Shown here in pieces: positions 44,295 through 53,860 of a stretch of DNA of 64,000 bases. The stretch is from positions 32,507,501 through 32,571,500 of the forward strand of contig CM077011.1 of the NCBI GenBank assembly GCA_039090855.1, given 5' to 3'. The notes below the pieces were generated by a model. That model worked only from the letters and a program-made list of their open reading frames with translations. It had not been told where the DNA came from and did not search any database. Origin of the DNA: Macrothele yani (lineage: Eukaryota; Arthropoda; Arachnida; Araneae; Macrothelidae). The position numbers and the translations under genes were made by a program. Every line of letters starts with the position of its first letter. Position 1 is the first letter of the stretch.

Positions 44295-45198
44295 TTAAAT
44301 AACTACCACATTCTTGCCCTCAGCTCTGCGACAAAATATTCGTCCGTTTCTGTACCAACAGAACCTAATACCATGTTTCTTGGAAAAGCTGCGGGCATGC
44401 CAAAAGAGATCTGTGTTAAAAGACGTGAGGTTTTCATTTATATAAATCCTAGTGTTGTCCGAACATTCAAGAATAACATCAGTTAATTTTAAATTTTTTC
44501 TGCTTTTTCCAAGAAGAGTGTTCCTGACTGTCCTAGTTTTAAATTGTACAAGCAATGGCATGGTTGGACGTGATCTTCCACCACACAATCTATGTACGAC
44601 CTGAATGTCACTTTTTGAAAATTCACTAAATCCCAACTTACCCGCAGTATTCTGTACCATATCTCTTAGACCATCTTCAGTTTCGTCATTGTTTTCCAGT
44701 ATACCACGAATCTCTAAGTTTTTATGGCGCGTATACTGTTTTAAGTTATTGAGGCCCCGAGACAGTCTTAAAAATTTCGGATTCCTGAGCTCTTATTCTC
44801 TTCTCAAGCACCACAACCTCTCTACGAGATTCCTCTAGCATTGAATTTGATTTATGCAATATATCGAGAATATCATCATATTTTAAGGAGAAGAATTCCA
44901 CCGACTTCTTTAAATCAGAAATTTCCTACCTTAAATCAGTAATCGCGTCCAACTTCATGTTAATGGACTCCATAAACTTCTCAGTAACACAATCACCTCC
45001 ACTCGGAAAATCAAAATTGGCTCCAGTTCGCTGATCGGTAACAGAGGATCTCCCTGTCTGAGAAGTGTTATCAGGAACTTGACATTCGTCGATATGTACT
45101 TTCAGTAAGTGCGCAGCATGTGAAGTGAAAAAGACCACCACACTTTCCATAGCACTGTACACCATCATCCACCATAAGTGGGATTGAACATCATCCAC
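44295..45198 (-). pseudogene. LINE ORF1 remnant
   Basis: The upstream part (45198-44926) reads MDDVQSHLWWMMVYSAMESV and ends in MESINMKLDAITDLR. After stops a heptad-rich segment follows (LKKSVEFFSLKYDDILDIL, LEESRREVVVLEKRI), a likely coiled coil. The last part (44660-44295) reads FSEFSKSDIQVVHRL, MPLLVQFKTRTVRNTLL, RIYINENLTSFNTDLFWHAR and RFCWYRNGRIFCRR. This matches the nucleic-acid-binding ORF1 proteins of arthropod LINEs of this group. Broken in at least two places. Confidence 0.7.
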
Positions 45199-45330
45199 AA
45201 GGCCTTTGTGACATGATTGATATACAATTGAAATTGATGAACAACGTCGGTAATATTGCCACTAACTAATCAATGCAGAAACAACGAGAAGCCGAAGCAG
45301 ACGACCACATGACGGAGACACAAGGGGGAG

Positions 45331-45633
45331 GAGTTAAGGTAATCATTACATTACGTCATAAACGACGAAGCTGAGCAACCACCGAGTAATAAAATTTTTA
45401 AACAGGTGGTATCTCAGGAATTATCGTAATGTAGGAACTCTTACCTCACAAGCAGACAGACGGAACACTTATAAACTCACAATATTAAAAAGAATAAACA
45501 CTACACATAAAAATAGCACGTAGTCACCAATTATTTTCACCACAACAGCACCGCGCAAATGTTACTATCGTGACTTGATCTGACCTTTCACGGAAGGAGG
45601 CCACAGACAACTAACAAAATAGCTCTTGGAAGA
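45331..45633. other. Flank of the LINE 5' end
   Basis: Possibly the LINE 5' UTR. No coding potential is seen. Confidence 0.4.
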
Positions 45634-46107
45634 TGGGAATCCGTTTATTGGTGTAAATATGACATAGATGTTAAGTCAGAAAATATATGAAAACTTGAGA
45701 ATTTCGTCGTCCTGGAGCGGGAATCAAACCCACGTCTCCTGGATAGCGCCCGAGTATGCTAACTACTACACCACCCAGAACGACAAGGTTTCAAGTTTCC
45801 GATTAATTTGAGTATAACCATCACAAGATTCGCTAGTCGAAGCAACCGGCATTCATATATAGCTAACCTGGAGGTTTATTTGGTGAATCTGAATGCCCGT
45901 TGCTTCGACTAGCGAATCTTGTGATGGTTTTATTTAAATTAATCGGAAACTTGAAACTTGGTCGTTCTGGGTGGAGTAGTGGTTAGCATACTGGCGCGCT
46001 ATCCGGGAGACGTGGGTTCGATTTACCTCTAGAACGGCGAAATTTTCAAGTTTTCGGATATTATCTGACTTTGCATCCATGTCATATTTAAACTAATAAA
46101 CAGATTC
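45634..46107. repeat. 470-bp palindrome with a tRNA-like unit in each arm (subfamily 1)
   Basis: Both arms contain, inverted, GAAAATTTC-type AT sequence, TTTTCGGATATTATCTGACT (right) matching AGTCAGAAAATATATGAAAA (left), a tRNA-like core and an inner block TCACAAGATTCGCTAGTCGA, AGCAACCGGCATTCA. Left core: GGAGCGGGAATCAAACCC (inverted B box) and GCTAACTACTACACCACCC (inverted A box). Right core: GGGTGGAGTAGTGGTTAGCA and GTGGGTTCGATTTACC. The loop is about 25 bp. The outer flank matches 14391-14658. Confidence 0.88.
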
Positions 46108-46195
46108 CTGCCTTTCAAATTTGAATTGTACAAAGATGGAATCCCGTATTTCATTCATTAAAATAGCTCTTTTTTTCTTCTATGATTTGTTTCAA

Positions 46196-46375
46196 GATGT
46201 AACGACCACTGGTGGTATGTAAGATTGTAGAGAATTACCTGTCCCTAATTTAGAGTCACTATTTCTCGGGGGAGGGCAGAGCCAGCGTGTGATCTGGGGC
46301 TTGGGATCTGGTCTGGTTAGGACTGGCCAAGGGCCAGCGCCTCTTAACGATTCAGCCCCACCAGGGTGGCTAATC
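46196..46375 (-). mobile_element. SINE-A relic
   Basis: AACGACCACTGGTGGTATGT, CTGTCCCTAATTTAGAGTCA and GCCAGCG are diverged SINE-A body words on the minus strand. Confidence 0.6.
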
Positions 46376-46477
46376 CTTATGTTTAAGAAACTCTATAAAT
46401 CGAAAATTTTCTGCTTCCACTGTATTACTTCCACGGTCGCTAACGGATGATTTCGTACCATCAATCTGTTTTCTTGC

Positions 46478-46672
46478 AGCTCCGACGGCCGAGTATTCTG
46501 AAACGCTGGCTTCTGACCATTCGTCCGAGATGGGTCCGGGCTCTAGTCTTTGATAAGGCATGAGTGGTGTGTTAGTTTGATAGCCCTAGCTCACTCCCTT
46601 CCCTGGAACCAGTATCCCCGAATCAGGTACCGTTGACTTACTCATGTTGGTCGTTAAACCAGAAACAAACAA
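46478..46672 (+). mobile_element. SINE-A relic
   Basis: The head is eroded (TCCGACGGCCGAGTATTCTG, TTCGTCCGAGATGGGTCCGG). The body keeps CTCACTCCCTTCCCTGGAAC and GTTGGTCGTTAAACC. It faces the relic at 46196. Confidence 0.65.
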
Positions 46673-48480
46673 CGAATCCACTTTATTGAAGGTGTACCAA
46701 CCTGGTATGACGTATGATACCACTGAATTTAACTTCTGTCCAGGAAAACTTTCCACTTCTATTCTCTGCGCATATTCAGATTATCTCAATATATTCTAAT
46801 TAACTTTGTCATCTACTGACAAAGTACATACTTAGTTCTTATATCTGCATTACTAATTCTTCTTTTGTCATTGAATTCACCCAGGACAAGAAGAGAGTGA
46901 TAGCCAACGAACAAATGATAAACTCATATCTCTCACTGAGAAGTTGGAGTTGTAAAGTCTCTTGCAGCAGCAAGCCCTGACGACAGTTTGAAGCTTCTGG
47001 TTGCACAGAGCCCAGGCTGGATAAGGCAGACGTGAAGTTTATTCATTACTATGCCTCAATTCTCGGGTACACTGCGTAGAAAGGAACTGATATGCTTAGG
47101 ATAGAGGGTTAAGCTTAGAGGCATATCTTTAATTAGAGTAGCGCGGAAATACGAATTTGTCCGCCCCCTCTCTCTCTCCGGAGTGAGTTGCTCTCCCAAC
47201 TAAGCTACACGGATGGAATGTATCTTTGCAGATTTGTCGTCTTGACACATGCTTTACCGCTTTAGTACGTCACAGTAGAACTTGTAGATTATGTCACATG
47301 AAAACTGACAAGCTCATTCTTTACTTCTGTCGCGGTTCAAATGGTATACCAACTTATTCAAAATTCACACATCTACTCTCCATCCTCTCAAAAAACTTGC
47401 TCGATATGATATTATTCGAACTTTTCCACGCATTTTTAAACTTAAATTATGTCGTTATCTGTGCAAAGGACTTCACGCTTATAACCTTAAAATACGAAGA
47501 AGAAAATTGTCGAAGATCACGCACAATGGCAAAGAAGTGACGAATAACCCAACACATGAGTAATTTACCGTCGAACTGTGAAAAATGGAGCAACGAAATG
47601 TATGAATAACGTTACCGTTATATTTATCCCTTAGGTAAAAGTTCAAACTCTTTTCTTCACGACAGGAGACTTTTGTGCGCCTTTGCACGCGCTCCCAATT
47701 AGATTTCAATTCGAACACCAACCCCGCCCATCCGTCACTGGAGGTAAAAATTTTCGGCGAAGTAAGTTATTTGTTGAATTCGCAGCGCAGTGGCACTGCT
47801 ACATGCTAGGCTCACAAAAGAGGTGAAGTCATGGCAATATCGCTGAGATTCTGTCACAAAAAAAATGCGTTACTGAGCGTCAGGAAAGGCATAGAGCTTA
47901 CAAAGTCACAGAAAACAATGAGAGGCTAAGGCTACGAACTGTACTCAGGTGTGCGACGTTTGAAGGTTTCTTATCAGCTCATTGGAAAGTACATTCGACC
48001 TCATCCCATAAATGGTCTGTGGTGTCCTCATTTGTGGAAACAGGAGGCCACTGAGAAACTGAATTTATCCATAGAGGAAAAAATAATTTATCCATAAGGA
48101 AAGGAACTGAATTTTTCCAAGTGTTTTTCCAGCTATTTCCGTGTGATTTGGGTCACAATTTTCTACTGAAGGACACCATTGCTGTAAAGAAAAAGAAGAT
48201 AGATAGATTGTGGCCGTCATCTGTAAAAATGTCGCCACAGTTCTCAGCCATCAATCGTTGTACCGCAGTGTCATAAGAACCACTATCTCAAAACAGATAT
48301 TCTCAAAACCATGACAAAGCCATCACTAGTCATTAAAGTAAACTTTTTACCTATTATGGGAGTGATCATAACTTAGTATCTACGAAAAGTAGAAACTCTT
48401 CTTAACTTTTAAAGAGAAGCAAATTTACGCAGAAAATGACAGCAATTTTTGAGCGACATATAAAAGTCAATAAAATTATT
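46673..48480. other. TRP intron with one tRNA-like fragment
   Basis: No protein is recognised. 47160-47215 on the minus strand reads GTGTAGCTTAGTTGGGAGAG and ACTCACTCCGGAGAGAG, the D-arm and anticodon part of a tRNA-like head shared with 53680-53757. The rest is unique AT-rich sequence. Confidence 0.5.
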
Positions 48481-48490
48481 TCTACGTGAG

Positions 48491-48810
48491 AGGGCCGCGG
48501 GTGGCCTAGTGGGCAGCGCTCGTGACTGCCACGGAAAGGACCTCAGGTTCGACCCCAGGCAGGTACAAAAGCTCGATCCACTTAATATCCGCCGTGCGTA
48601 GGATGGGCACGTTAAGCCGTCGGACCCCGGGTACCGGCCCCCGGTAATAAATAAGGGCGTCTTCCTCCCCCTTTCTACTTCACTTCCGTGTCACTTTCCT
48701 ATCGGGCACCCGAGCCCAAATCTCCTAGCTTCCTATTTCTAAGGGTTGTTTAAGCCCTGGGGTCAGACACTCCCTTCCTAAAATCCTCTACATAGGATCT
48801 GATCTGATCT
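48491..48810 (+). mobile_element. SINE-B, complete copy with target duplication
   Basis: A tRNA-derived head has GGCCGCGGGTGGCCTAGTGG (A box) and GGTTCGACCCC (B box). The body has CGCCGTGCGTAGGATGGGCA, GTTAAGCCGTCGGACCCCGG, AATAAATAAGGGCGTCTTCC and TCCTAGCTTCCTATTTCTAA, and the tail is GATCT repeats (GGATCTGATCTGATCT). TCTACGTGAG occurs at 48481-48490 and 48811-48820, the target-site duplication. The family is distinct from SINE-A. Confidence 0.93.
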
Positions 48811-48820
48811 TCTACGTGAG

Positions 48821-50262
48821 TTTTTGTAAGGGTGGTCTTTCAGAAAGAATTAAGAAACCGTGTTACAGCTTGCAGAACAAAAGCACTTAAGAAAATTTAG
48901 ACGATATCTTTTGTGAATAAGGAAAAAGTCACATCAGGTAAGAGGTAAAGAAGTTTAAGAAAACAAGTTTAGAAAAAAATGAAACAAATTGGGTCAGTAA
49001 ATAGCTAATAACGATCTGGGAAGCCTGCGAGAAAATTGAGAAAAACGTAGGAAAGATATTCCAAAAGAATTAACCAAAGACGCTGAAAAGTTCGTCTTGA
49101 CCCTCCAAACATCGATCAGAAAAATGCAAAGTAAGAATCACGGGGACAACTTGTGAGTTCACTAAATAGCTGAAGAATAATTTTAGCGGTTGCAAAAAAG
49201 ACAAAATGATGTGGAGGTTTTAAACTTTGATATATTTTTTTAAAATAATATATAACATATATTTCACTTCTGCAAGAACTAAGTGAATAATAATTCCAAC
49301 AGCCAGGGCAAAAGAATCAACACTTACATGAAAGGATAACTTGTTCCTTTATTATTTCACTCAAAGGAAATTCAAAGGTCATCAATGTAATCCATTGACA
49401 CAAATTATTTCTTGTATCAACATACCGCAGATCTCCGTCATATAATAAGAATACATGTTTGTCGATTCAAAAAAATACATAACAGGCTTCAGTATCTTTC
49501 GCTATATCAATTCTCCACGATATACTCGCCATCTCTGCCTTTACACATCATTGTCCTATTTGCATTCAAAGTCGCATTTTATTTTTCTCTAATTCACTAA
49601 TAGCGTTGCCAAAATGTACAAGCTGTTCTTGGAAGAAATGTGCCGATCAGTGAATACACGTTTAACCAACAAGCAACGAAATTTACGTAAGAAAACAGAC
49701 ACTCAAAAGGAAGATTATGCAGAGGTATACATCCCAATGACGTATAATGGATACTAAATTTTTATAAACGATTTGATGCTTTAAATATAGATCAGAATAA
49801 CGCAAGGTTAGTTATTCAGAAGATGAAAGTTGCAAGGTCACTAACTATCTGAAGAATATTTTTATCGAGTTTCAAAGGAGGCTGAGCAACGTATAATAAC
49901 CGAAAGTTTACAGATGACTCCATAAAATGCCATTTACGGATCATTATAATTTTACATAAAGAGTTACTGTATTTAAAAGACGTCCAGAGACTTTATAAAA
50001 GCAACTTTGTATGGCTTTCCTTGAAAGAAATCAATACCTAGGAACTGTATTTTTTGCTTTCCGATTGGACGCATCGGGAAAATTGCTTAGTAGAATGAGT
50101 CGACCTTAAGTTTCCTGCAGCGGAGAACTATGAGCTCTAAATATATATTTAAATTCCCCGATAAAAATGAAACAACTTTAGTGCAAATAAAGGGAAATGA
50201 TTGTAATCATCAGTAATTTTTGGCCCAAAAATGCCACAGTGACCATTCACATGTGAGGTATA
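48821..50262. other. AT-rich intron with a diverged ~100-bp repeat pair
   Basis: The stretch 49105-49205 (GATCAGAAAAATGCAAAG ... AAATAGCTGAAGAATAATTT) resembles 49788-49885 (GATCAGAATAACGCAAGG ... AACTATCTGAAGAATATTTT). No gene is visible. Confidence 0.45.
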
Positions 50263-51500
50263 CTGAGTGATCACTGAATTATGACCACCTAGCTAACACT
50301 TCGTAGGTCCTCCTTTCGCTCTCAGTACAGCAGCTACTCAATGGTGGCATCGATTCAAGCAGTTTGGAGGTATGGTCAACCAAGCTGTGTGTAATGCGGC
50401 CTTCAATGCAGGTATGGAGATGATTGGCGTATCTAGACGCCTGATATGCCGTTCCAGAGTGCCAACACAAGTGCTCTATGGAATCGATATCGGAGGAGTT
50501 CGAAGGCAAATCGATATCGGAGGAGTTCGAAGGCAAATCGATATCGGAGGAGTTCGAAGGCAAATCGATATACTGGAAGTCTGAATTGTGTTCCTTAAAC
50601 CATTCCGGCACAACATTGGACCTGTGGCTCGGGCCATTGTCGTCTTGGAAGGCACCGTCGCCATTCGGGGAAAAGTGCAATATTGCTAAGTGTACAGAGT
50701 CAGCAAGCATTTCACGATATAGTGGTCATCACTCATACGGTGTTCCACATGCACCAGGGGTCCAAGTTCCTACCAGGAAAACATGCCCCACACAATGCAA
50801 TCGCGTTCACCTGCTTTCACTGTGGAGACCATGCAGGATTGATCGAATGCCTCATGTTGTTTGCGCCAAATACGTAGACGACTATCCACGGAATGGAGTA
50901 AAAAACGCGACTAGTCAGAACAGCACTTTTTTTCCAATTGTCTACGTCCAACGTTCACGATCTTTGTACCAGGCGAGCCTTTTGCGCCGATGAACCGTCG
51001 TTAGGAGATAATGTCGTCTGCTGTTATAGCCTATAAGTGCGAGAGTGTGAAGTGTGGTCATGACAGATACTATTCCGGGTTGGCCTCTTGTATTGCGTAC
51101 TCAACTGTTGAACAATGCTGCATCAATTGGCCTGTACGAACCAACGCTCACCTCTCACATCAGCCTTCCGCTATTCTATGCAGTTTTGCCTCCGGGTCGT
51201 TATTTGACCATTTTCACGCCAGTCCTGGTGCAATTTAACTACGACGGTTCGCGAACAACCAACCAGTTCAGCCGTTTGGGTAATCGAGGTACCCACTCTC
51301 TGAGCTTCGGCAATCTGTCCTTCCTCAAAGTCTAATAAATCCTTCCGTTTACCCATCACAGTCCAAATTTTACCACCTACTGCTCTACTTACACCTTATA
51401 TATGCTACCTCTTTCGACTAATCACGCACTCTCAGAAGTCACGTGGTCAGTGGGCTACATCCACTTTCATGGGGGTGATCATAATTCAGCGATCACTCGA
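50263..51500 (-). mobile_element. Tc1-like element F (DD36E), with triplicated catalytic loop
   Basis: The ends CTGAGTGATCACTGAATTAT and, reverse-complemented, TCGAGTGATCGCTGAATTAT lie next to TA. The minus-strand transposase begins at 51359 (MMGKRKDLLDFEEGQIAEAQ, HTH SITQTAELVGCSRTVVVKLH) and has a stop at 51171. The C-terminal part (50710-50279) has AFQDDNGPSHRSNVVPEWFK with the second D. The final E in IEHL follows a triplicated 9-residue segment. Confidence 0.88.
50483..50575. repeat. 27-bp in-frame triplication inside the Tc1 F catalytic motif
   Basis: ATCGATATCGGAGGAGTTCG plus AAGGCAA is present three times in a row. On the minus strand it encodes LPSNSSDID three times, the loop before the catalytic E. 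Removing two units would restore the 36-residue spacing between the second D and E. With them it is 54. Confidence 0.95.
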
Positions 51501-51708
51501 TATAGTAGACTCTACAGTCCAAGTAACTGTATCGCCTTTCAAGCTTTCTAAGAAATTTGCCTTATTAGGTGAACCGTTTCTGGATTTCTTTTCTCCAAAA
51601 TTAATGACATAAAATAGTTAGATAGTTTTCTAACTATATTCGTCTCTATTACTGTGGCAATATTGCTCTTGAACAATTTAGCTCAGTTAGAAATTTAATT
51701 TTACTTAC
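51501..51708. other. Intron between Tc1 F and TRP exon 2
   Basis: Short AT-rich stretch, nothing recognised. Confidence 0.4.
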
Positions 51709-51824
51709 GCAAAAACGTTCGCAGCGGCGAACATTCCGTCAGCAATTAGCATAGGATCAAATGCATCCCATAGTTCCCTGGGTATATAGGCGCTCATCGG
51801 ATTCGTTGAAATCTCACTTTGTGC
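51709..51824 (-). CDS. TRPC-type channel, exon 2 of 6 seen: S3-S4 loop and S4 start
   Basis: This 116-nt exon encodes AQSEISTNPMSAYIPRELWD and AFDPMLIADGMFAAANVFA. The PRE.WDA.DPMLI.(E/D)G.F..AN.F pattern is characteristic of trp/trp-gamma between S3 and S4. The acceptor is TTTCAG at 51830-51825 and the donor GTAAG at 51708-51704. It enters in phase 0 and leaves in phase 2 (GC|), consistent with both neighbours. Confidence 0.95.
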
Positions 51825-53115
51825 CTGAAATGTGTAAAAATTAATTCAGTAAATGAAAACTTTGCAAATTGTCCTTGTATTTCAATATTTCAACAGCCAG
51901 TTTCTGCGAATTCATGTTCTGTAAAAGAAATTCTCATTAACATGAAAAATAATAACGAAGCCAAAAATTAAGGATAAAAAACATAGTATGACACTTACAT
52001 TCATTCCAATATTTGTGGTCAAGAATTATTTAACAGGAGTTCGTTTTTAATGAAAATATTGGAACTTCATGATTCAGGAATTAATTTGCCTCAAAAAAGT
52101 AATTTTAGGGATGGAGACTGAAGTAAATTACAACAATACACTTTTAAGTGGTTATCTAGTGGTTCATTTCCTTTTGAGGACTACTCATTCAAGAAAGTGG
52201 AACAATATTTTCTAGAAATATCTGACCAAGATAATATCAAATGTTTTTTTTTTAGAATTATCCAACCAAATTAATTTTAACAGGACTTTTAACCATTTTT
52301 TTCATGCAATAAACCTGTGCTGTATATCTTTTCAGAGATTTATTTTCAGGTACTTATTGCTTTATTTAAGCTCGAGAGCTAAAGGAAATCAATCCGTACA
52401 TTTAGCTCTGGGAATGGGACTGTTTTTCTAAAAGTAATCGAAGTTCTTTCAATTTTTCCGTACATAACTGCATTCCAGTATGTTTGTACATTAGTGGTGC
52501 AATTTACCTGCGAGTTTTAATGGCACCGACAAATTTCAAAATTTTCCCATTAGTATCATCAAAAGTTCGAGAACACTTCTCAGTACTGTGATATATATGT
52601 ATTTTTTAGCAAAACTGTACAATTCGGTCTTTTGAAAAAAAACATCGTACAAATCCTATGAGTTAGGCCACTGTTTCTCCACCACCGGTCCTCGAGGTTT
52701 TTTCTGACGGTCCGCAAGAAACGAATGAATAAAATTTTTCGTTTGGATCGTAATGGAGTCAATGTAAAAGCAAATCTAGATCTAAATTTTTTAAACACTT
52801 CCCAGCAAAAACACAAGTGTTGGCAAACTGCTGGCCACCAGCTGGTAGTGATGGGTCACTGCTGTCTGAAATCTGCCGCTCACGGCCCGGTAGCGGTCCT
52901 TTGGTGGCAGCGCCATCAATTGGCAGCCATCGATGGACCTGCAGCATCGCCGTGAATTGCGGGTGCCACTAGTGGCCCGTAGCTGGCAACAGACGCAACC
53001 CCAACATGATGTGGAAGCAACGGGACTGCGCATGCCCAGAAGCAACACGTGCGGTGTCCCTCGTGGTACCAGTTAGTTGAAGACGACGTTATCGCCATCT
53101 TGTTATTTTAGTGGA
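51825..53115. other. Intron with a GC-rich island
   Basis: It is AT-rich to about 52810, then unusually GC-rich to about 53110 with CAGC/GGCAGC/CCATCGATGG words and many short open frames on both strands. No protein family is recognised. It could be a repeat of its own. Confidence 0.45.
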
Positions 53116-53119
53116 CAGC

Positions 53120-53858
53120 GCTGTGAGCGGAGAGAGGTCAGGCACCCCCTGACTTCAACGAGGGAGGTGCTTCAAACGTTTCCATCAAGACCACCAGCCG
53201 ATCATTAGCTGCAAAATGTTGTGGGAGCGGGAGACTTACCAGAGTTTTATTTCTAACTCCACATCACCGGCTGTTAGCCTCAGCTGGGCAAAAGGACATC
53301 AGCATTGGATCTTGTATGATCGAAGACGGATCTCCTGGTCCGATGGGTCCCATTTCCAGTTATTTCGCGCAGACGAGAGAGGAGCAGATATTGCGGAAAC
53401 CTCATGAAGAGACGGACTTGGCATGTGAACAAGACACTGTTCAGCCTGATGCAGGTTTGGTTATAGTCTGGGGTCTGGGGTGTGTTCAACTGGCAAACGT
53501 TGTGATCTCTTGTACTTCCAGACACATCTGTGAACGGTCCAAGCTATATATCCATCCCTGGAGACCATCTGTATCCTAACATGGTAACTACTCACTCACA
53601 AGGCAATTAACTTTTTCAGAAGAACAATGCGCTTCCCAACAGAGCAGTGTTGACTAGGGCATGGTGTGTAAGCACTGCCTTGTCCACGCCGGGCATCGAA
53701 TCCGGGTTCCCTCATTCCGGAATAAGTCGCTCTCTCAACTGAGCTACGCGGGCATGTGCTCTCATTGCTATCTGCCTTTATCTCATGTGCGACCTGCGGC
53801 AAAGGCAAGTCACAATGGTTAGAAGAGCATTGCGTGATTTAGTGGACTCAATGCCTCG
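53120..53858 (+). pseudogene. Tc1-like transposase relic, truncated by element D3
   Basis: The plus strand reads AKGHQHWILYDRRRISWSDG, SHFQLFRADERG, IAETS and then LVIVWGLGCVQLANVV. Near the end it reads VRRALRDLVDSMPR. These match a Tc1 DDE domain and C-terminus. A tRNA-like SINE head (53680-53757) interrupts it, and D3 begins 2 bp after the last recognisable codon. Several stops. Confidence 0.6.
53680..53757 (-). mobile_element. tRNA-like SINE head (third family)
   Basis: On the minus strand ATGCCCGCGTAGCTCAGTTG, GAGAGCGACTTATTCCGGAA and CCCGGATTCGATGCCCGG give D-arm, anticodon-arm and T-arm-like parts. The acceptor ends do not pair well and a related fragment lies at 47160-47215, so it is more likely a SINE head than a tRNA gene. 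Confidence 0.5.
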
Positions 53859-53860
53859 CT

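Larger units (their letters stand above)
39645..45330 (-). mobile_element. APE-type LINE with ORF1 and ORF2, split by Tc1 D2
   Basis: Starting near 45330 on the minus strand, an ORF1 region is followed by a Tc1 insertion (42990-44210), then ORF2 with endonuclease and reverse transcriptase, a 3' UTR and a tail of AAATTC repeats (the TGAATTTGAATTTGAATTT word at 39647 on the plus strand). The layout and motifs are those of the CR1/jockey-like group of LINEs. Many frame shifts show it is old. The 3' end lies 180 bp from TRP exon 3. Confidence 0.8.

Noticed and set aside
53680..53757. A functional tRNA gene
   Set aside because: D- and T-arm words are present but the acceptor stem does not pair convincingly, and a similar fragment exists at 47160. 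More likely a SINE head.
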